A stretch of 64,000 bases of DNA from Rhizobium sp. PDO1-076 (lineage in GTDB: Bacteria > Pseudomonadota > Alphaproteobacteria > Rhizobiales > Rhizobiaceae): contig NZ_AHZC01000033.1 in assembly GCF_000247475.1 (NCBI RefSeq), positions 1 through 64,000 on the forward strand, given 5' to 3'. The number at the start of each line of letters is the position of its first letter. Position 1 is the stretch's first letter. The notes under the pieces are model-generated. The model was not told where the DNA came from. It worked only from the letters and a program-made list of their open reading frames with translations, and ran no database searches. The translations under genes were made by a program, and so were the position numbers. Below, piece by piece: positions 19,035-28,468 of the stretch.

Positions 19035-21074
19035 ATGACATTCAAAGACAAGTCCAAGCGACCGGCGGGCAAGCCCTCTGATCGCGGCGCAAAGCCGCTC
19101 TCTCGCAAGCCGGCCGCCAAAACCGAAATCAACCCCGCACGCGCAGCCCGGTCAGGCGCACCGGCCGGCGACGACGGGATGAAGCCCGAGCGCATCTCCA
19201 AGCTGCTTGCGCGCGTTGGCGTGGCCTCGCGCCGCGACATCGAGCGCATGATCATGGAAGGCCGGGTCAAGCTGAACGGCACCGTGCTCGACACGCCCGT
19301 CGTCAACGTGACGCTGTCTGACAAGATCGAGGTCGATGACCAGCCGATCCGCGGCATCGAGCGCACAAGGCTCTGGCTCTACCACAAGCCGGCCGGCCTT
19401 GTGACCACCAATTCCGATCCGGAAGGTCGCTCGACCGTGTTCGACAATCTGCCGGAAGAGCTTCCGCGCGTCATGTCGATCGGCCGTCTCGACATCAATA
19501 CCGAGGGCCTGCTGCTGCTCACCAATGATGGTGGCCTGGCGCGCGTTCTCGAACTGCCGACCACCGGCTGGCTGCGCCGCTACCGCGTCCGCGCCTTTGG
19601 CGAGGTCGATCAGCCGGCACTCGACAAGCTCAAGGAAGGCATGGCCGTCGATGGCGTGCTCTATGGTGCGATCGACGCAACGCTCGACCGCAAGCAGGGC
19701 CATAACGTCTGGATCACCATGGGGCTTCGCGAAGGCAAGAACCGCGAAATCAAGAACGTGCTCGGCGCGCTCGGTCTCGAGGTCAACCGCCTGATCCGCA
19801 TTTCCTACGGTCCGTTCCAGCTCGGCGACCTGCCGGAAGGCGATGTCCAGGAAGTCCGCGGCCGCATGCTGCGTGACCAGCTGGGTCCGCGCCTGATCGA
19901 AGACGCCAAGGCGAATTTTGATGCGCCGATCTTCGCCCATGGCGGTGCAGTTGACGATGAAGACGAGGATGCTCCGGCCAAGGCCAAGCCCGCCAAGGCG
20001 GAATGGGCGCGCGAAGAGCGTCGCGAAGAACGTCCCGCCAAGTCGCGCTTCAGCGAGAAGCCCGGCGACAAGCGCGAACGTGCGCTCGACCGCCTGGACA
20101 CCCGTCGCGACGACAGCCGCACCAAGCCGGCCGGCAAGCGTGACGGCGACAAGCGTGGCTTTGGTGCCCGTGACGAAGGCAGCCGTTTCGGTGACAAGCC
20201 GAAGCGTGCGCCGATGGCGCCGAAAAGCCGCACCGCCAATGTCTGGATGGCCCCTGGCGCCCGTCCGGTGGCCGAAAAGAAGGCCGCCGTCGAGGGCGAA
20301 GAGGCCAAGGCACCGCGCGCCCGCCGCGAAGGTCTGCCGGAAAGCAAGCGTTACGGCCGTGGCAAGGATGGCAAGCCGACCAAGGGTTCGACACGCTTCA
20401 ACCCGGACAGCAAAGGCCGCAATGATTTCGCCGACCGTGACACCGGTCCACGCGTTGTCGTGAGCCGTGCCCGCGACGAGGAAGGCGACTGGATCCGCGC
20501 CGATGGCCCGGACACCAAGCCCGGTGGTCGCGATGGTGGTCGTGGTGGCAGCCGCGACGGCGACAAGCGTGGTGGTTTCGGTGACCGCGGCCCGCGCCGC
20601 GAAACGGGCGACCGTGGACCCCGCAGCGATGCAGGCCCGCGCCGTGATTTCGGCGACCGGCCCGATCGTGGCGACCGTCCGGCCCGTACCGATCGTCCCC
20701 GCGGCGACAGCGCACGCAGCGATGCGCCACGTGGTGAACGTTTCGGCGCAGATCGCCCGCGCGGCGATCGTCCGGCTGGTGACCGTCCTCGTTCGGACCG
20801 CCCGGGCTCGGATCGTCCCCGTGATGACAGACCGCGCGGCGACAAGCCGTTCGGCGCAAAACCCTTTGGTGACAAGCCACGAGGTGCAAAACCGTTTGGC
20901 GACAAGCCGGCCGGTAAATCCTTCGGCGGCAAGCCGGGTGGAAAGCCCGCTGGCAAGTCGTTTGGCAAGCCCGGCGGACGCCCGGCAAGCACACGGGCCG
21001 ACGGTGGCCCGCGCGGCGCAGGCGGCAAGCCTTCCGGCGCTGGCCGTGGTGGCCCGCCGAAGGGCAAGAGGTAA
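19035..21074 (+). CDS. RluB/RsuA-family pseudouridine synthase with long disordered tail
   Basis: Residues about 50-110 form an S4 RNA-binding domain (RISKLLARVGVASRRDIERM), and 115-290 the RsuA-type catalytic domain with GRLDINTEGLLLLTNDGG holding the catalytic aspartate. This part should modify 23S rRNA. The remaining residues, about 295-679, are of very low complexity, rich in Arg, Gly, Asp, Lys and Pro, with many GDRP-, GDKP- and RSD-type units resembling RGG-box tails. The N-terminal 45 residues are also basic and disordered. Rhizobial homologues are known to carry extended tails. The family E. coli RluB is about 290 residues, so more than half of this protein is extra. Confidence 0.92.
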   Translation: MTFKDKSKRPAGKPSDRGAKPLSRKPAAKTEINPARAARSGAPAGDDGMKPERISKLLARVGVASRRDIERMIMEGRVKLNGTVLDTPVVNVTLSDKIEVDDQPIRGIERTRLWLYHKPAGLVTTNSDPEGRSTVFDNLPEELPRVMSIGRLDINTEGLLLLTNDGGLARVLELPTTGWLRRYRVRAFGEVDQPALDKLKEGMAVDGVLYGAIDATLDRKQGHNVWITMGLREGKNREIKNVLGALGLEVNRLIRISYGPFQLGDLPEGDVQEVRGRMLRDQLGPRLIEDAKANFDAPIFAHGGAVDDEDEDAPAKAKPAKAEWAREERREERPAKSRFSEKPGDKRERALDRLDTRRDDSRTKPAGKRDGDKRGFGARDEGSRFGDKPKRAPMAPKSRTANVWMAPGARPVAEKKAAVEGEEAKAPRARREGLPESKRYGRGKDGKPTKGSTRFNPDSKGRNDFADRDTGPRVVVSRARDEEGDWIRADGPDTKPGGRDGGRGGSRDGDKRGGFGDRGPRRETGDRGPRSDAGPRRDFGDRPDRGDRPARTDRPRGDSARSDAPRGERFGADRPRGDRPAGDRPRSDRPGSDRPRDDRPRGDKPFGAKPFGDKPRGAKPFGDKPAGKSFGGKPGGKPAGKSFGKPGGRPASTRADGGPRGAGGKPSGAGRGGPPKGKR

Positions 21075-21080
21075 GCCGGC

Positions 21081-21641
21081 ATGCGGGTTGTCGGTGGGGA
21101 ATTCCGTGGCCGTGCTTTGGCCACGCCCAAGTCCAATGATATCCGGCCGACCATCGACCGGACGCGCGAGAGCCTGTTCAACATTCTCGCCCATGCCCAT
21201 CCGGGTCTCCTGGACGGAACGCGCGTTCTGGATCTCTTTGCCGGCACCGGTGCTGTCGGCATCGAGGCCCTGTCGCGCGGCTGCAAATCGGCGCTGTTTG
21301 TCGAAAACAGCGTCGAAGGCCGCAGCCTGCTATGGGAAAATATCGACGCATTCGGACTGCATGGTCGCGCGCGGATCCTGCGCCGTGATGCGACGGATCT
21401 CGGTCCCTCCAACAACATAGAGCCGTTCGACCTGCTGTTTGCCGATCCGCCCTATGGCAAGGGCCTGGGCGAAAAGGCGATGCTCTCGGCCCACAAGGGC
21501 GGCTGGCTGGCACCCGGCGCGCTGGTCATTCTCGAGGAGCGCGGCGATGTCCAGGTGACGGTGGACCCGGTTTTTGCGTTCACCGAGGAACGCACCTTCG
21601 GTGACACGAAAATGTACTTCTTTTCCTATAGGCCTGCCTGA
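21081..21641 (+). CDS. rsmD: 16S rRNA (guanine(966)-N(2))-methyltransferase RsmD
   Basis: Methylates G966 of 16S rRNA. In the 186 residues, the N-terminal MRVVGGEFRGR and PTIDRTRESLFNIL segments, the SAM-binding VLDLFAGTGAVGIEALSRG and the catalytic FADPPYGKG (NPPY-type) are all present. It begins 7 bp after the pseudouridine synthase stop, so two rRNA-modifying enzymes form an operon. Confidence 0.96.
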   Translation: MRVVGGEFRGRALATPKSNDIRPTIDRTRESLFNILAHAHPGLLDGTRVLDLFAGTGAVGIEALSRGCKSALFVENSVEGRSLLWENIDAFGLHGRARILRRDATDLGPSNNIEPFDLLFADPPYGKGLGEKAMLSAHKGGWLAPGALVILEERGDVQVTVDPVFAFTEERTFGDTKMYFFSYRPA

Positions 21642-21664
21642 TATCGTTCACGAGAAAAGGTGCC

Positions 21665-22543
21665 ATGGATAGCATTGTCGAAACCGCGCTTCCGTCCCTG
21701 GGCTCCCATTCTCAACCCACCATAGGCCTGGCGCTTGGCGCCGGCGGTGCGCGTGGCTTTGCCCATGTGCCCGTGCTGGAAGTCTTTGACGAACTCGGCC
21801 TGAAGCCGTCGATCATTGCCGGGTCTTCCATGGGTGCCTTGATCGGCGCGGCCTATGCCGCGGGCATGAGCGGCCGCGACATCCGCGACTATGCACTGCA
21901 TCTGGCCGACAATCGCGCCCAGGTTCTGAACCGTCTCTGGGGCCTGCGCCCGGCCAGCATGCGCGATGCGCTCGGCGGTTTTCGCCTCGGCCAGTTCAAC
22001 CTGCAGCGTGTGCTGCAAGCCTTCCTACCGCCGGAAATCCCGACGCATTTTGCCGGCCTTGGCATTCCCCTGAAGGTGATGGCGACGGATTATTACGGCC
22101 AGTGCGAGCAGATCTGCGACCATGGCGATCTCTATGAGGCGCTCGCCGCCTCGGCCGCCATTCCGGCGCTGTTTGCGCCGGTCACCATCAAGGGCCGGCT
22201 GATGATCGATGGCGGCATCTTCAATCCGGTGCCGTATGACCTGCTGATCGGTGAGGCCGATATCACCATCGGCGTCGATGTCGTCGGCGCGCCGGAAGGC
22301 GACGGCTCGCTGATGCCCAACCGCATCGACAGCCTCTTTGGGGCCTCACAACTGATGATGCAGTCGAATGTCGCGCTGAAGATGAAGATCTGCCAGCCCG
22401 ACATTTATCTGCGCCCGGAGGTCAATTCCTTCCGCGTGCTCGATTTTCTGAAAGCCCGCCAGATCTTCGAGGCCTCGGAAGGCCTGAAGGAGGGATTGAA
22501 GCGCGAGATTTCCGCCCGCATGGAAGACTTCGTCCGCCGCTGA
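21665..22543 (+). CDS. patatin-like phospholipase (RssA type)
   Basis: A 292-residue serine hydrolase of the patatin family. The oxyanion loop is GLALGAGGARGFAHV (about residues 21-35), the nucleophile elbow GSSMG (about residue 58), and the catalytic aspartate lies in MIDGGIFNPVP (about residue 180). No signal peptide, so it is cytoplasmic or membrane-peripheral. The likely activity is lipid acyl hydrolysis; the natural substrate is unknown. It lies 24 bp after rsmD and converges with the kefB-like gene. Confidence 0.92.
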   Translation: MDSIVETALPSLGSHSQPTIGLALGAGGARGFAHVPVLEVFDELGLKPSIIAGSSMGALIGAAYAAGMSGRDIRDYALHLADNRAQVLNRLWGLRPASMRDALGGFRLGQFNLQRVLQAFLPPEIPTHFAGLGIPLKVMATDYYGQCEQICDHGDLYEALAASAAIPALFAPVTIKGRLMIDGGIFNPVPYDLLIGEADITIGVDVVGAPEGDGSLMPNRIDSLFGASQLMMQSNVALKMKICQPDIYLRPEVNSFRVLDFLKARQIFEASEGLKEGLKREISARMEDFVRR

Positions 22544-22560
22544 TCGGCCCCAATGGCTGT

Positions 22561-24369
22561 TCAGCTGTGCGGACCGGCCTCTTCTCCGACCATTGGCGCC
22601 ACCGGGCGCTTCGGCTTGATCAGCGGTTCCGGCTTGACCGGCCGGTTGTGCAGCATGTCGCGCCCGGCCTGGATGCCTTCCTGTGCCTGGATCCGCAGCC
22701 GCTCCTCGTCGCGGCGGCGGATATCCTCGCCGATATCATAGGCTTCGTCTTCCGAGACGCCGAGACCTTCGAGCGTCCGGCGTCCGAACAGCAGGCCGGA
22801 TTCCAGCGTTTCGCGCAGCTCGTAATCGACGTCGCGGGCGCGAAGCGACAGGCTGTGAATGCGGTCATAGGAGCGCACATACAGGCGGACATCGGGGTAC
22901 TCGGCGCGGATCAGGTCAACGATTGCGTCAGTCACTTCTTTTTTCTGCGTGCAGACCGCGACGATCTTGGCCTTCTCGATGCCGGCGGCGCGCAGCACGT
23001 CGAGCCGTTTGCCATCGCCGAAATAGATACGGAAACCGAATTGCGCTGCCTGGCGGACGCGGTCGGCACTGTCGTCGATGATCGTCACGTCGCGGCCGCT
23101 GGCGAGCAGGATCTGCGCGGCGATCTGGCCGAAACGGGAGAAGCCGACCATCAGCACATCGGCGCCCGCGCCTTCAAAATCCTCTTCCATCTGTTCGCGT
23201 TCGCCACTGTCTTCGGAGACAAGCCTCTTGGCCAACAAGGTGGCAAGCGGGGTGAGCGCCATCGACAGGGTGACGGTCGAGATCAGCAGCGACGACGTCG
23301 CGCCGGACAGAATGCCGCTGGCGGCTGCCGTGGTGAACAGCACGAAGCCGAATTCGCCGCCCTGCGGCAGAAGCATGGCGATGCGGATGGCGTCATTGTG
23401 CGGCGATCCCGCGATCCGGCAGATGCTGTAAAGCACCGCCGCCTTCACCATCATCAGCACCGGCACGGCGAGCGTGATCAGCAGCAGGTTGTCGACGATC
23501 ACCTGGATGTCCATCGACAGACCGACGGCCATGAAGAACAGCGCCAGCAGCAATCCACGAAACGGCTCGATATCGGCTTCCAGTTCGTGGCGGTAGGAGG
23601 ATTCGGCCAGCATCACGCCGGCGAGAAAGGCACCCATCGCCATGGAGAGACCGCTGACCTGCATCAGATAGGCAGAACCGAGCACGACGAACAGGGCAGC
23701 CGCGATCATCACCTCGCGCGCACCCGTCCTTGCAATCACCTGGAACAGCGGCGTCAGGAGATAGCGTCCGGCCAGAATCATGGCGACGACCGCACCGACA
23801 GCCATGGCGATCTCGGTGAAGGCTGAAGAGCCCTGTTCGCCACCATTGCCGTCAAGGATCGAGATCATCGCCAGAAGCGGCACGATGGCGAGGTCCTGGA
23901 ACAGCAGGATCGAGAACGAGCGCTGCCCGTGACGGCTGTTCAGTTCGCCATTGTCATTGAGGATCTGCAGGGCGAATGCCGTCGATGACAGTGCCAGGCC
24001 GAAACCCGCGACTACGGCGGCGCGCCAGTCGAGCAAATCCGTAAGCAGGATTATCCCGGTCATGGCGAGGCCGGTCAGGACGACCTGTGCGGCCCCCAGG
24101 CCGAAAATGTCGCGGCGCATGTGCCAGAGCCGGCTGGGTTTGAGTTCGAGACCGATGACGAACAGCAGCAAGACGACGCCAAGCTCCGCCACGGCCAGAA
24201 TGTCGCCCGATCCGGCGATCATATGTAGCACGGGTCCGATCACCACGCCGGCGGCCAGATAGCCGAGAACCGTTCCCAGCCCGAGTTTTCGAAACAGCGG
24301 GGCAGCGACAACGGCACCGCCGAGCAACAGCAGGGGTTGGGTGAAAAGCGCTTCGGTTGCAGTGGACAA
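22561..24369 (-). CDS. KefB/KefC-type monovalent cation:proton antiporter (CPA2)
   Basis: An inner-membrane K+/H+ antiporter of about 602 residues. The N-terminal domain (about 1-390) has 11-12 membrane segments and family motifs such as VIGPVLHMIAG, GLELKPSRLW and GFGLALSSTAFALQIL. The TrkA-N (KTN) nucleotide-binding domain follows with MVGFSRFGQIAAQIL, and a charged tail ends the protein. KefB/C proteins protect against electrophiles and are gated by glutathione adducts. The start is taken as TTG 24369 because AGGAG lies eight bases upstream; ATG 24390 would add seven residues and lacks a site. It is divergent from pmbA. Confidence 0.92.
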   Translation of the reverse strand: MSTATEALFTQPLLLLGGAVVAAPLFRKLGLGTVLGYLAAGVVIGPVLHMIAGSGDILAVAELGVVLLLFVIGLELKPSRLWHMRRDIFGLGAAQVVLTGLAMTGIILLTDLLDWRAAVVAGFGLALSSTAFALQILNDNGELNSRHGQRSFSILLFQDLAIVPLLAMISILDGNGGEQGSSAFTEIAMAVGAVVAMILAGRYLLTPLFQVIARTGAREVMIAAALFVVLGSAYLMQVSGLSMAMGAFLAGVMLAESSYRHELEADIEPFRGLLLALFFMAVGLSMDIQVIVDNLLLITLAVPVLMMVKAAVLYSICRIAGSPHNDAIRIAMLLPQGGEFGFVLFTTAAASGILSGATSSLLISTVTLSMALTPLATLLAKRLVSEDSGEREQMEEDFEGAGADVLMVGFSRFGQIAAQILLASGRDVTIIDDSADRVRQAAQFGFRIYFGDGKRLDVLRAAGIEKAKIVAVCTQKKEVTDAIVDLIRAEYPDVRLYVRSYDRIHSLSLRARDVDYELRETLESGLLFGRRTLEGLGVSEDEAYDIGEDIRRRDEERLRIQAQEGIQAGRDMLHNRPVKPEPLIKPKRPVAPMVGEEAGPHS

Positions 24370-24477
24370 ACACGGTCTCCTTTGTGGCATGCCGGGCTCG
24401 TGAACGGGAAAAGCCCGAACCGCCCTTGATGCCCTCTGGAATGCACAATAAATGGAGCGGGAAGGAAAGGCCAAGCC

Positions 24478-25824
24478 ATGCCCAATGAAATTGATTCCGT
24501 CAATCTTCTCCAACGCGCCGAACAGCTCGTCGATCTGGCCCGCAAGGCCGGAGCGGACCGCGCCGATGCGGTCGTCGTGCGATCTCGCTCCAAGAGTGTC
24601 AGCGTTCGCATGGGCAAGGTCGAATCGACCGAAGCCTCCGAGAGCGATGATTTCTCCCTGCGTGTTTTCATCGGCAACCAGGTCGCCAGCGTTTCCGCCA
24701 ATCCCGGCTTCGACCTGACGGCGCTTGCCGAGCGTGCGGTCGCCATGGCCAGGGTTTCGCCGGAAGATCCCTATTCGGGTCTTGCCGATGAACAGGATCT
24801 GGCCCGGAATATAGCCGATCTGGAGCTGTACGATCCGACGGAAGTCTCCAGCGACAGCCTGCGCGAGAGCGCGCTCGCCATGGAAGAGGTCGCCCGTAGC
24901 GTCAGTGGCGTCAGCAATTCGCTTGGCGCCGGCGCCTCTGCCGGCATGGGTGGCCTGGTTCTGGTCACCTCGCATGGTTTCTCCGGCAGCTATGCCGCCT
25001 CGCGTTTTTCCCGTTCCGTTGGCGTCATTGCCGGCGAGGGGACCAAGATGGAGCGCGACCACGATTTTGACAGCCGCCTCTATTACGCCGATCTCGATGA
25101 CGCCGAAGTGATCGGCCGACGTGCCGCAGAACGGGCGATCAAGCGCCTGAACCCACGCCAGGTCCCAACCGCCTCCAATCTGACAGTCATTTTCGACCCG
25201 CGTGTCGCGCGCGGCTTCGTCGGCACGATTGCCGGCGCCATCAATGGCGCATCCGTTGCCCGCAAGACCTCGTTCCTGCGCGACAAGATGGGCCAGCAGG
25301 TCCTGAAGGCCGGTCTCAACGTAACCGACGACCCCTTGAAGGTTCGCGGTTCGTCCTCGCGCCCCTTCGATGGCGAAGGCGTCAGTGGCGAGCGCCTGAC
25401 GATGATCGAGGACGGTGTTTTGCAGCACTGGTTCCTGTCGTCGTCGGCAGCGCGCGAACTGGGCCTGCGCACCAATGGCCGCGGCGCCCGCGGCGGCACG
25501 GCCGTTTCGCCGTCGTCGACCAATCTGGCGCTGGAGCCGGGCGATATCTCGCCCGAAGACCTGATCCGCAATGTCGGCACCGGCCTCTATATCACCGACA
25601 TGATCGGCCAGGGTGTCGACATGATCACCGGCGAATACAGCCGCGGCGCTTCCGGCTTCTGGATCGAGAATGGCGAGCTGACCTATCCGGTGTCCGAGGT
25701 GACCATTGCCTCGAACCTCAAGGATATGTTCATGCGCGTCACCCCTGCCAATGACATCGATCGCAAATACGGTGTCGCGGCTCCCACGCTTGCAATCGAG
25801 GGCATGACCCTTGCCGGGCTCTGA
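24478..25824 (+). CDS. pmbA: metalloprotease-related protein PmbA/TldE
   Basis: A partner of TldD in a heterodimeric protease that matures peptides such as microcin B17 and degrades CcdA in E. coli. The 448-residue protein shows the TldD/PmbA fold segments: RADAVVVRSRSKSVSVRMGKVES near the N-terminus, GGTAVSPSSTNLALEPG and the GEYSRGASGFWIENGE block near the C-terminus. No HExxxH is seen, as expected for TldE (the metal site is in TldD). It overlaps the next gene by about 14 bp. Confidence 0.94.
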   Translation: MPNEIDSVNLLQRAEQLVDLARKAGADRADAVVVRSRSKSVSVRMGKVESTEASESDDFSLRVFIGNQVASVSANPGFDLTALAERAVAMARVSPEDPYSGLADEQDLARNIADLELYDPTEVSSDSLRESALAMEEVARSVSGVSNSLGAGASAGMGGLVLVTSHGFSGSYAASRFSRSVGVIAGEGTKMERDHDFDSRLYYADLDDAEVIGRRAAERAIKRLNPRQVPTASNLTVIFDPRVARGFVGTIAGAINGASVARKTSFLRDKMGQQVLKAGLNVTDDPLKVRGSSSRPFDGEGVSGERLTMIEDGVLQHWFLSSSAARELGLRTNGRGARGGTAVSPSSTNLALEPGDISPEDLIRNVGTGLYITDMIGQGVDMITGEYSRGASGFWIENGELTYPVSEVTIASNLKDMFMRVTPANDIDRKYGVAAPTLAIEGMTLAGL

Positions 25825-26653
25825 CAACAGCAAAGCGCCAATTCCAACGGCTTTGGTCGGTTTCGACTGGCAGGCCGATCTGGAGTTGATCACCACAGCC
25901 GCCCGCGAGGCCGGCCGTGTGGCGCTGTCCTTCTTCGGCCAGTCGCCGGAAGTCTGGTGGAAGAACGAAGGTCAGTCGCCGGTCAGCGCTGCCGACTACG
26001 CCGCCAATCTGTCGCTCGAGACCGTGCTGCGGAGGGCTCGCCCGAGTTATGGCTGGCTGTCGGAGGAGACCGACGATGATCCGTCGCGCCTCGACTGCGA
26101 CACGCTGTTTGTCATCGATCCGATCGACGGCACCCGCGCCTTCATCGCCGGCAAGAACACCTGGTGTGTCAGCGTCGCTGTCGTCCACAAGGGACGTCCT
26201 GTTGCCGGAGTTCTCGTCGCGCCGGCACTGGATGAGGAATTTGCAGCGGTCCTGGATGGGCAAGCCTCACGAAATGGCGCGGCGATCCGCGTCTCACTGG
26301 CTCCAAGCGACGGGCCTTTGAAGATCGCCTGCGCGCAGGACATGATCGCAGGTTTTCAACCGGCAATCCGGTCGCGCATCGAACGCGTCGAGCATGTGCC
26401 GTCGCTCGCCTATCGTCTGGCGCTGGTCGCCGATGGCCGGATCGACGCGACGCTGGTCAAACGCAATTCGCATGACTGGGACCTCGCCGCGGCCGATCTG
26501 ATCCTGTCATGTGCCGGTGGAAGCCTGACCGATCTGGCCGGCGAGCCGCTGGTCTACAACAGGCCGGATGTCACCCATTCTGTGCTTCTTGCTGCCACCA
26601 ATCAGGTCTTGCCGGCGCTTTTGCAAAGCCTTACCCCAATTGCCCGGAGTTGA
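25811..26653 (+). CDS. inositol-monophosphatase-family protein, CysQ-like
   Basis: A Mg2+-dependent sugar or nucleotide phosphatase of about 280 residues. The metal-binding motif is LFVIDPIDGTRAFIAG (about residues 98-113), with the upstream E in WLSEET and the late motif WDLAAADLILSCAGG. Best reading: 3'(2'),5'-bisphosphate nucleotidase (CysQ, recycling PAP from sulfate assimilation) or a related inositol phosphatase; the two cannot be told apart here. The TTG start at 25811 overlaps the pmbA end. The following genes (DUF4170, waaA, lpxK) belong to lipid A/LPS assembly, so this phosphatase may travel with them. Confidence 0.85.
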   Translation: MPGSDNSKAPIPTALVGFDWQADLELITTAAREAGRVALSFFGQSPEVWWKNEGQSPVSAADYAANLSLETVLRRARPSYGWLSEETDDDPSRLDCDTLFVIDPIDGTRAFIAGKNTWCVSVAVVHKGRPVAGVLVAPALDEEFAAVLDGQASRNGAAIRVSLAPSDGPLKIACAQDMIAGFQPAIRSRIERVEHVPSLAYRLALVADGRIDATLVKRNSHDWDLAAADLILSCAGGSLTDLAGEPLVYNRPDVTHSVLLAATNQVLPALLQSLTPIARS

Positions 26654-26716
26654 CCTTTCAAATGAAATCGCGCAGATGAAATGTCTGCAGAAATTCTATG
26701 GGATGAAACGGATAAA

Positions 26717-26950
26717 ATGACAGAGTCCAGCGACAAGAAGCAGCTTCTCCATCTCGTTTTTGGCGGTGAGTTGTCGAACCTCGAACAGGTTCAGTTTCGG
26801 AATCTGAACGACCTCGATATCGTCGGCATCTTTCCGGACTACGCCAGCGCTCTGGTGGCATGGAAGTCCAAGGCACAGGCGACCGTCGACAACGCACATA
26901 TGCGCTATTTCATTGTCCACATGCATCGTCTGTTGAATCCGTCCGAGTAA
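26717..26950 (+). CDS. DUF4170 family small protein
   Basis: A 77-residue cytoplasmic protein of a small family common in Rhizobiales and placed next to KDO transferase genes. It has the features LLHLVFGGEL, DIVGIFPDYASALVAWKSKA and MRYFIVHMHRLL. Function unknown, and proximity suggests a link to LPS core assembly. ATG 26717 is preferred by family length. ATG 26681 is a longer option, and neither has a strong ribosome site. Confidence 0.8.
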   Translation: MTESSDKKQLLHLVFGGELSNLEQVQFRNLNDLDIVGIFPDYASALVAWKSKAQATVDNAHMRYFIVHMHRLLNPSE

Positions 26951-26998
26951 GTGAATTTCAGCGTAGCGAACGTGCTCCCAGCCTTCGCCGCTTTGATC

Positions 26999-27023
26999 GA
27001 CCCGCATCGAGGGTCACGTTTTT
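26999..27023 (+). terminator. weak terminator candidate after the DUF4170 gene
   Basis: GACCC (26999-27003) pairs with GGGTC (27011-27015) and is followed by ACGTTTTT. The stem is short, so it may only attenuate read-through into waaA. Confidence 0.35.
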
Positions 27024-27115
27024 AACTCAGTCTTTGTGCATCTGTTGCTTTTTGCATGGCCCACCTTTTGAAAGGGCATATTGGCATTGTCGATGAAGAT
27101 GAGCAGGTTTGGTCC

Positions 27116-28441
27116 ATGGCGCTAAGCGACGGTTTGGCAAAGATCGCTGTCGCCTCCTACGGTTGGCTGGGGCTGGTTGCCTATCCGCTGTCGCGGCCTC
27201 TGCTCGCCTATCGCGCAGCCAAGGGCAAGGAAGATCGTGCGCGCCGCAACGAGCGTTTCGGCTACGCCAGTCTGGATCGCCCGGCAGGACCCATGGTGTG
27301 GATTCATGCCGCAAGTGTGGGCGAGACCGTTGCCGTCGTCCCCCTGATGCGCGAGCTTCGCCGTCGCGATGTCCATGTGTTGCTGACCACTGGTACAGTC
27401 ACATCGGCGGAAGTGGCCCGCAATCGCTTGGGCGATACGGTGCTGCATCAATATGTGCCGCTCGATCTCCTGCCGGCCGTACGCCGCTTTCTCGACTACT
27501 GGCAGCCGGACGTAGCGATTGGCGTCGAATCCGAAATCTGGCCAGCGACGCTGATGGAGCTTCACCGCCGCCAGATCCCGCAGATCCTCGTCAACGCCCG
27601 CATGTCTGACCGTTCCATCGACCGCTGGCTGCGCTACAAGTCGGTCGCCGAAGCGCTGTTCGGCAAGCTCGCACTGGTCATCGCCCAGTCCGACGTCGAT
27701 GCCGAGCGTTTCCGCGATCTTGGTGCCTGGCCGGTCGGGATTTCCGGCAATATCAAGGTCGATAGTGACGCCCCGCCCTGCGATGAGGCGGTGCTGGCGC
27801 GCTATATGCAGCAGATCGGCACCCGCAAGACATGGGCTTCCATCTCCACATTCGAGGGCGAGGAAAAGATAGCTGCCATGGTGCATCGCGCCCTGAAAGC
27901 GCATACCGGCCTCCTGTCGATCATTGTGCCCCGCCATCCCGAACGCTCCGATGAGATCGAGGCGATGCTGGTGGAAAAGGGCCTGAAGGTCGCACGCCGC
28001 ACGCGCGGCGACGTGATCACGCCGGAAACCGATGTCTTTCTCGGCGATACGATCGGCGAAATGGGCCTCTATCTGCGCATGACCGATATCGCCTTCGTTG
28101 GCCGCTCCCTGTCTGCCGATGGTGGCCAGAACCCGCTGGAGCCGGCCATGCTCGGCTGTGCGGTTCTGTCCGGTCCGCAGGTCAGCAATTTCCGCGAGAG
28201 TTACCAGCGCCTGGTGCGCAACGGTTCCGCCCGGATCGTCCGCGACGCCGAAATGCTGGCCAAGGCTGTGCATTTCCTTATGACCAATGATCTCGCCCGC
28301 ACCAAGATGATGGAAGCCGGCACCGAGAGCATGCAGGAAATGCGCGGCGCGCTGACCGCGACGCTGAAGGCGCTGGAACCCTATATCAGCCCGCTTTCGG
28401 TCAAGGCAAAGCTTGAGCCTCGCACTGCCAGCCAGAGCTGA
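27116..28441 (+). CDS. waaA: 3-deoxy-D-manno-octulosonic acid (KDO) transferase
   Basis: Transfers KDO from CMP-KDO to lipid IVA at the inner membrane. The 441-residue GT30 enzyme begins with a hydrophobic anchor. It shows the family motifs WIHAASVGE (catalytic Glu region, about residue 65), AIGVESEIWP, IVPRHPERSDEIEAML, and GQNPLEPAMLGCAVLSGP near the C-terminus. ATG 27116 gives the usual N-terminus. It sits in the order cysQ-like, DUF4170, waaA, HAD, lpxK. Confidence 0.96.
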   Translation: MALSDGLAKIAVASYGWLGLVAYPLSRPLLAYRAAKGKEDRARRNERFGYASLDRPAGPMVWIHAASVGETVAVVPLMRELRRRDVHVLLTTGTVTSAEVARNRLGDTVLHQYVPLDLLPAVRRFLDYWQPDVAIGVESEIWPATLMELHRRQIPQILVNARMSDRSIDRWLRYKSVAEALFGKLALVIAQSDVDAERFRDLGAWPVGISGNIKVDSDAPPCDEAVLARYMQQIGTRKTWASISTFEGEEKIAAMVHRALKAHTGLLSIIVPRHPERSDEIEAMLVEKGLKVARRTRGDVITPETDVFLGDTIGEMGLYLRMTDIAFVGRSLSADGGQNPLEPAMLGCAVLSGPQVSNFRESYQRLVRNGSARIVRDAEMLAKAVHFLMTNDLARTKMMEAGTESMQEMRGALTATLKALEPYISPLSVKAKLEPRTASQS

Positions 28442-28468
28442 TCACCACTGCCTTTGAGGGATGCCGAC

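Noticed and set aside
20560-20990. Repeated units reminiscent of a CRISPR-like or minisatellite array
   Set aside because: The repeats are in frame, irregular in spacing and encode the disordered tail of the pseudouridine synthase.
19152-21200. 682-codon open frame antisense to the pseudouridine synthase
   Set aside because: The Ala/Thr/Arg-rich product mirrors the low-complexity tail on the other strand. There is no ribosome site and no domain.
24370-25896. Upstream extension of the KefB-like frame to 1111 residues
   Set aside because: The extension runs antisense through pmbA, has no antiporter similarity, and a TTG with a good ribosome site at 24369 gives the family length.
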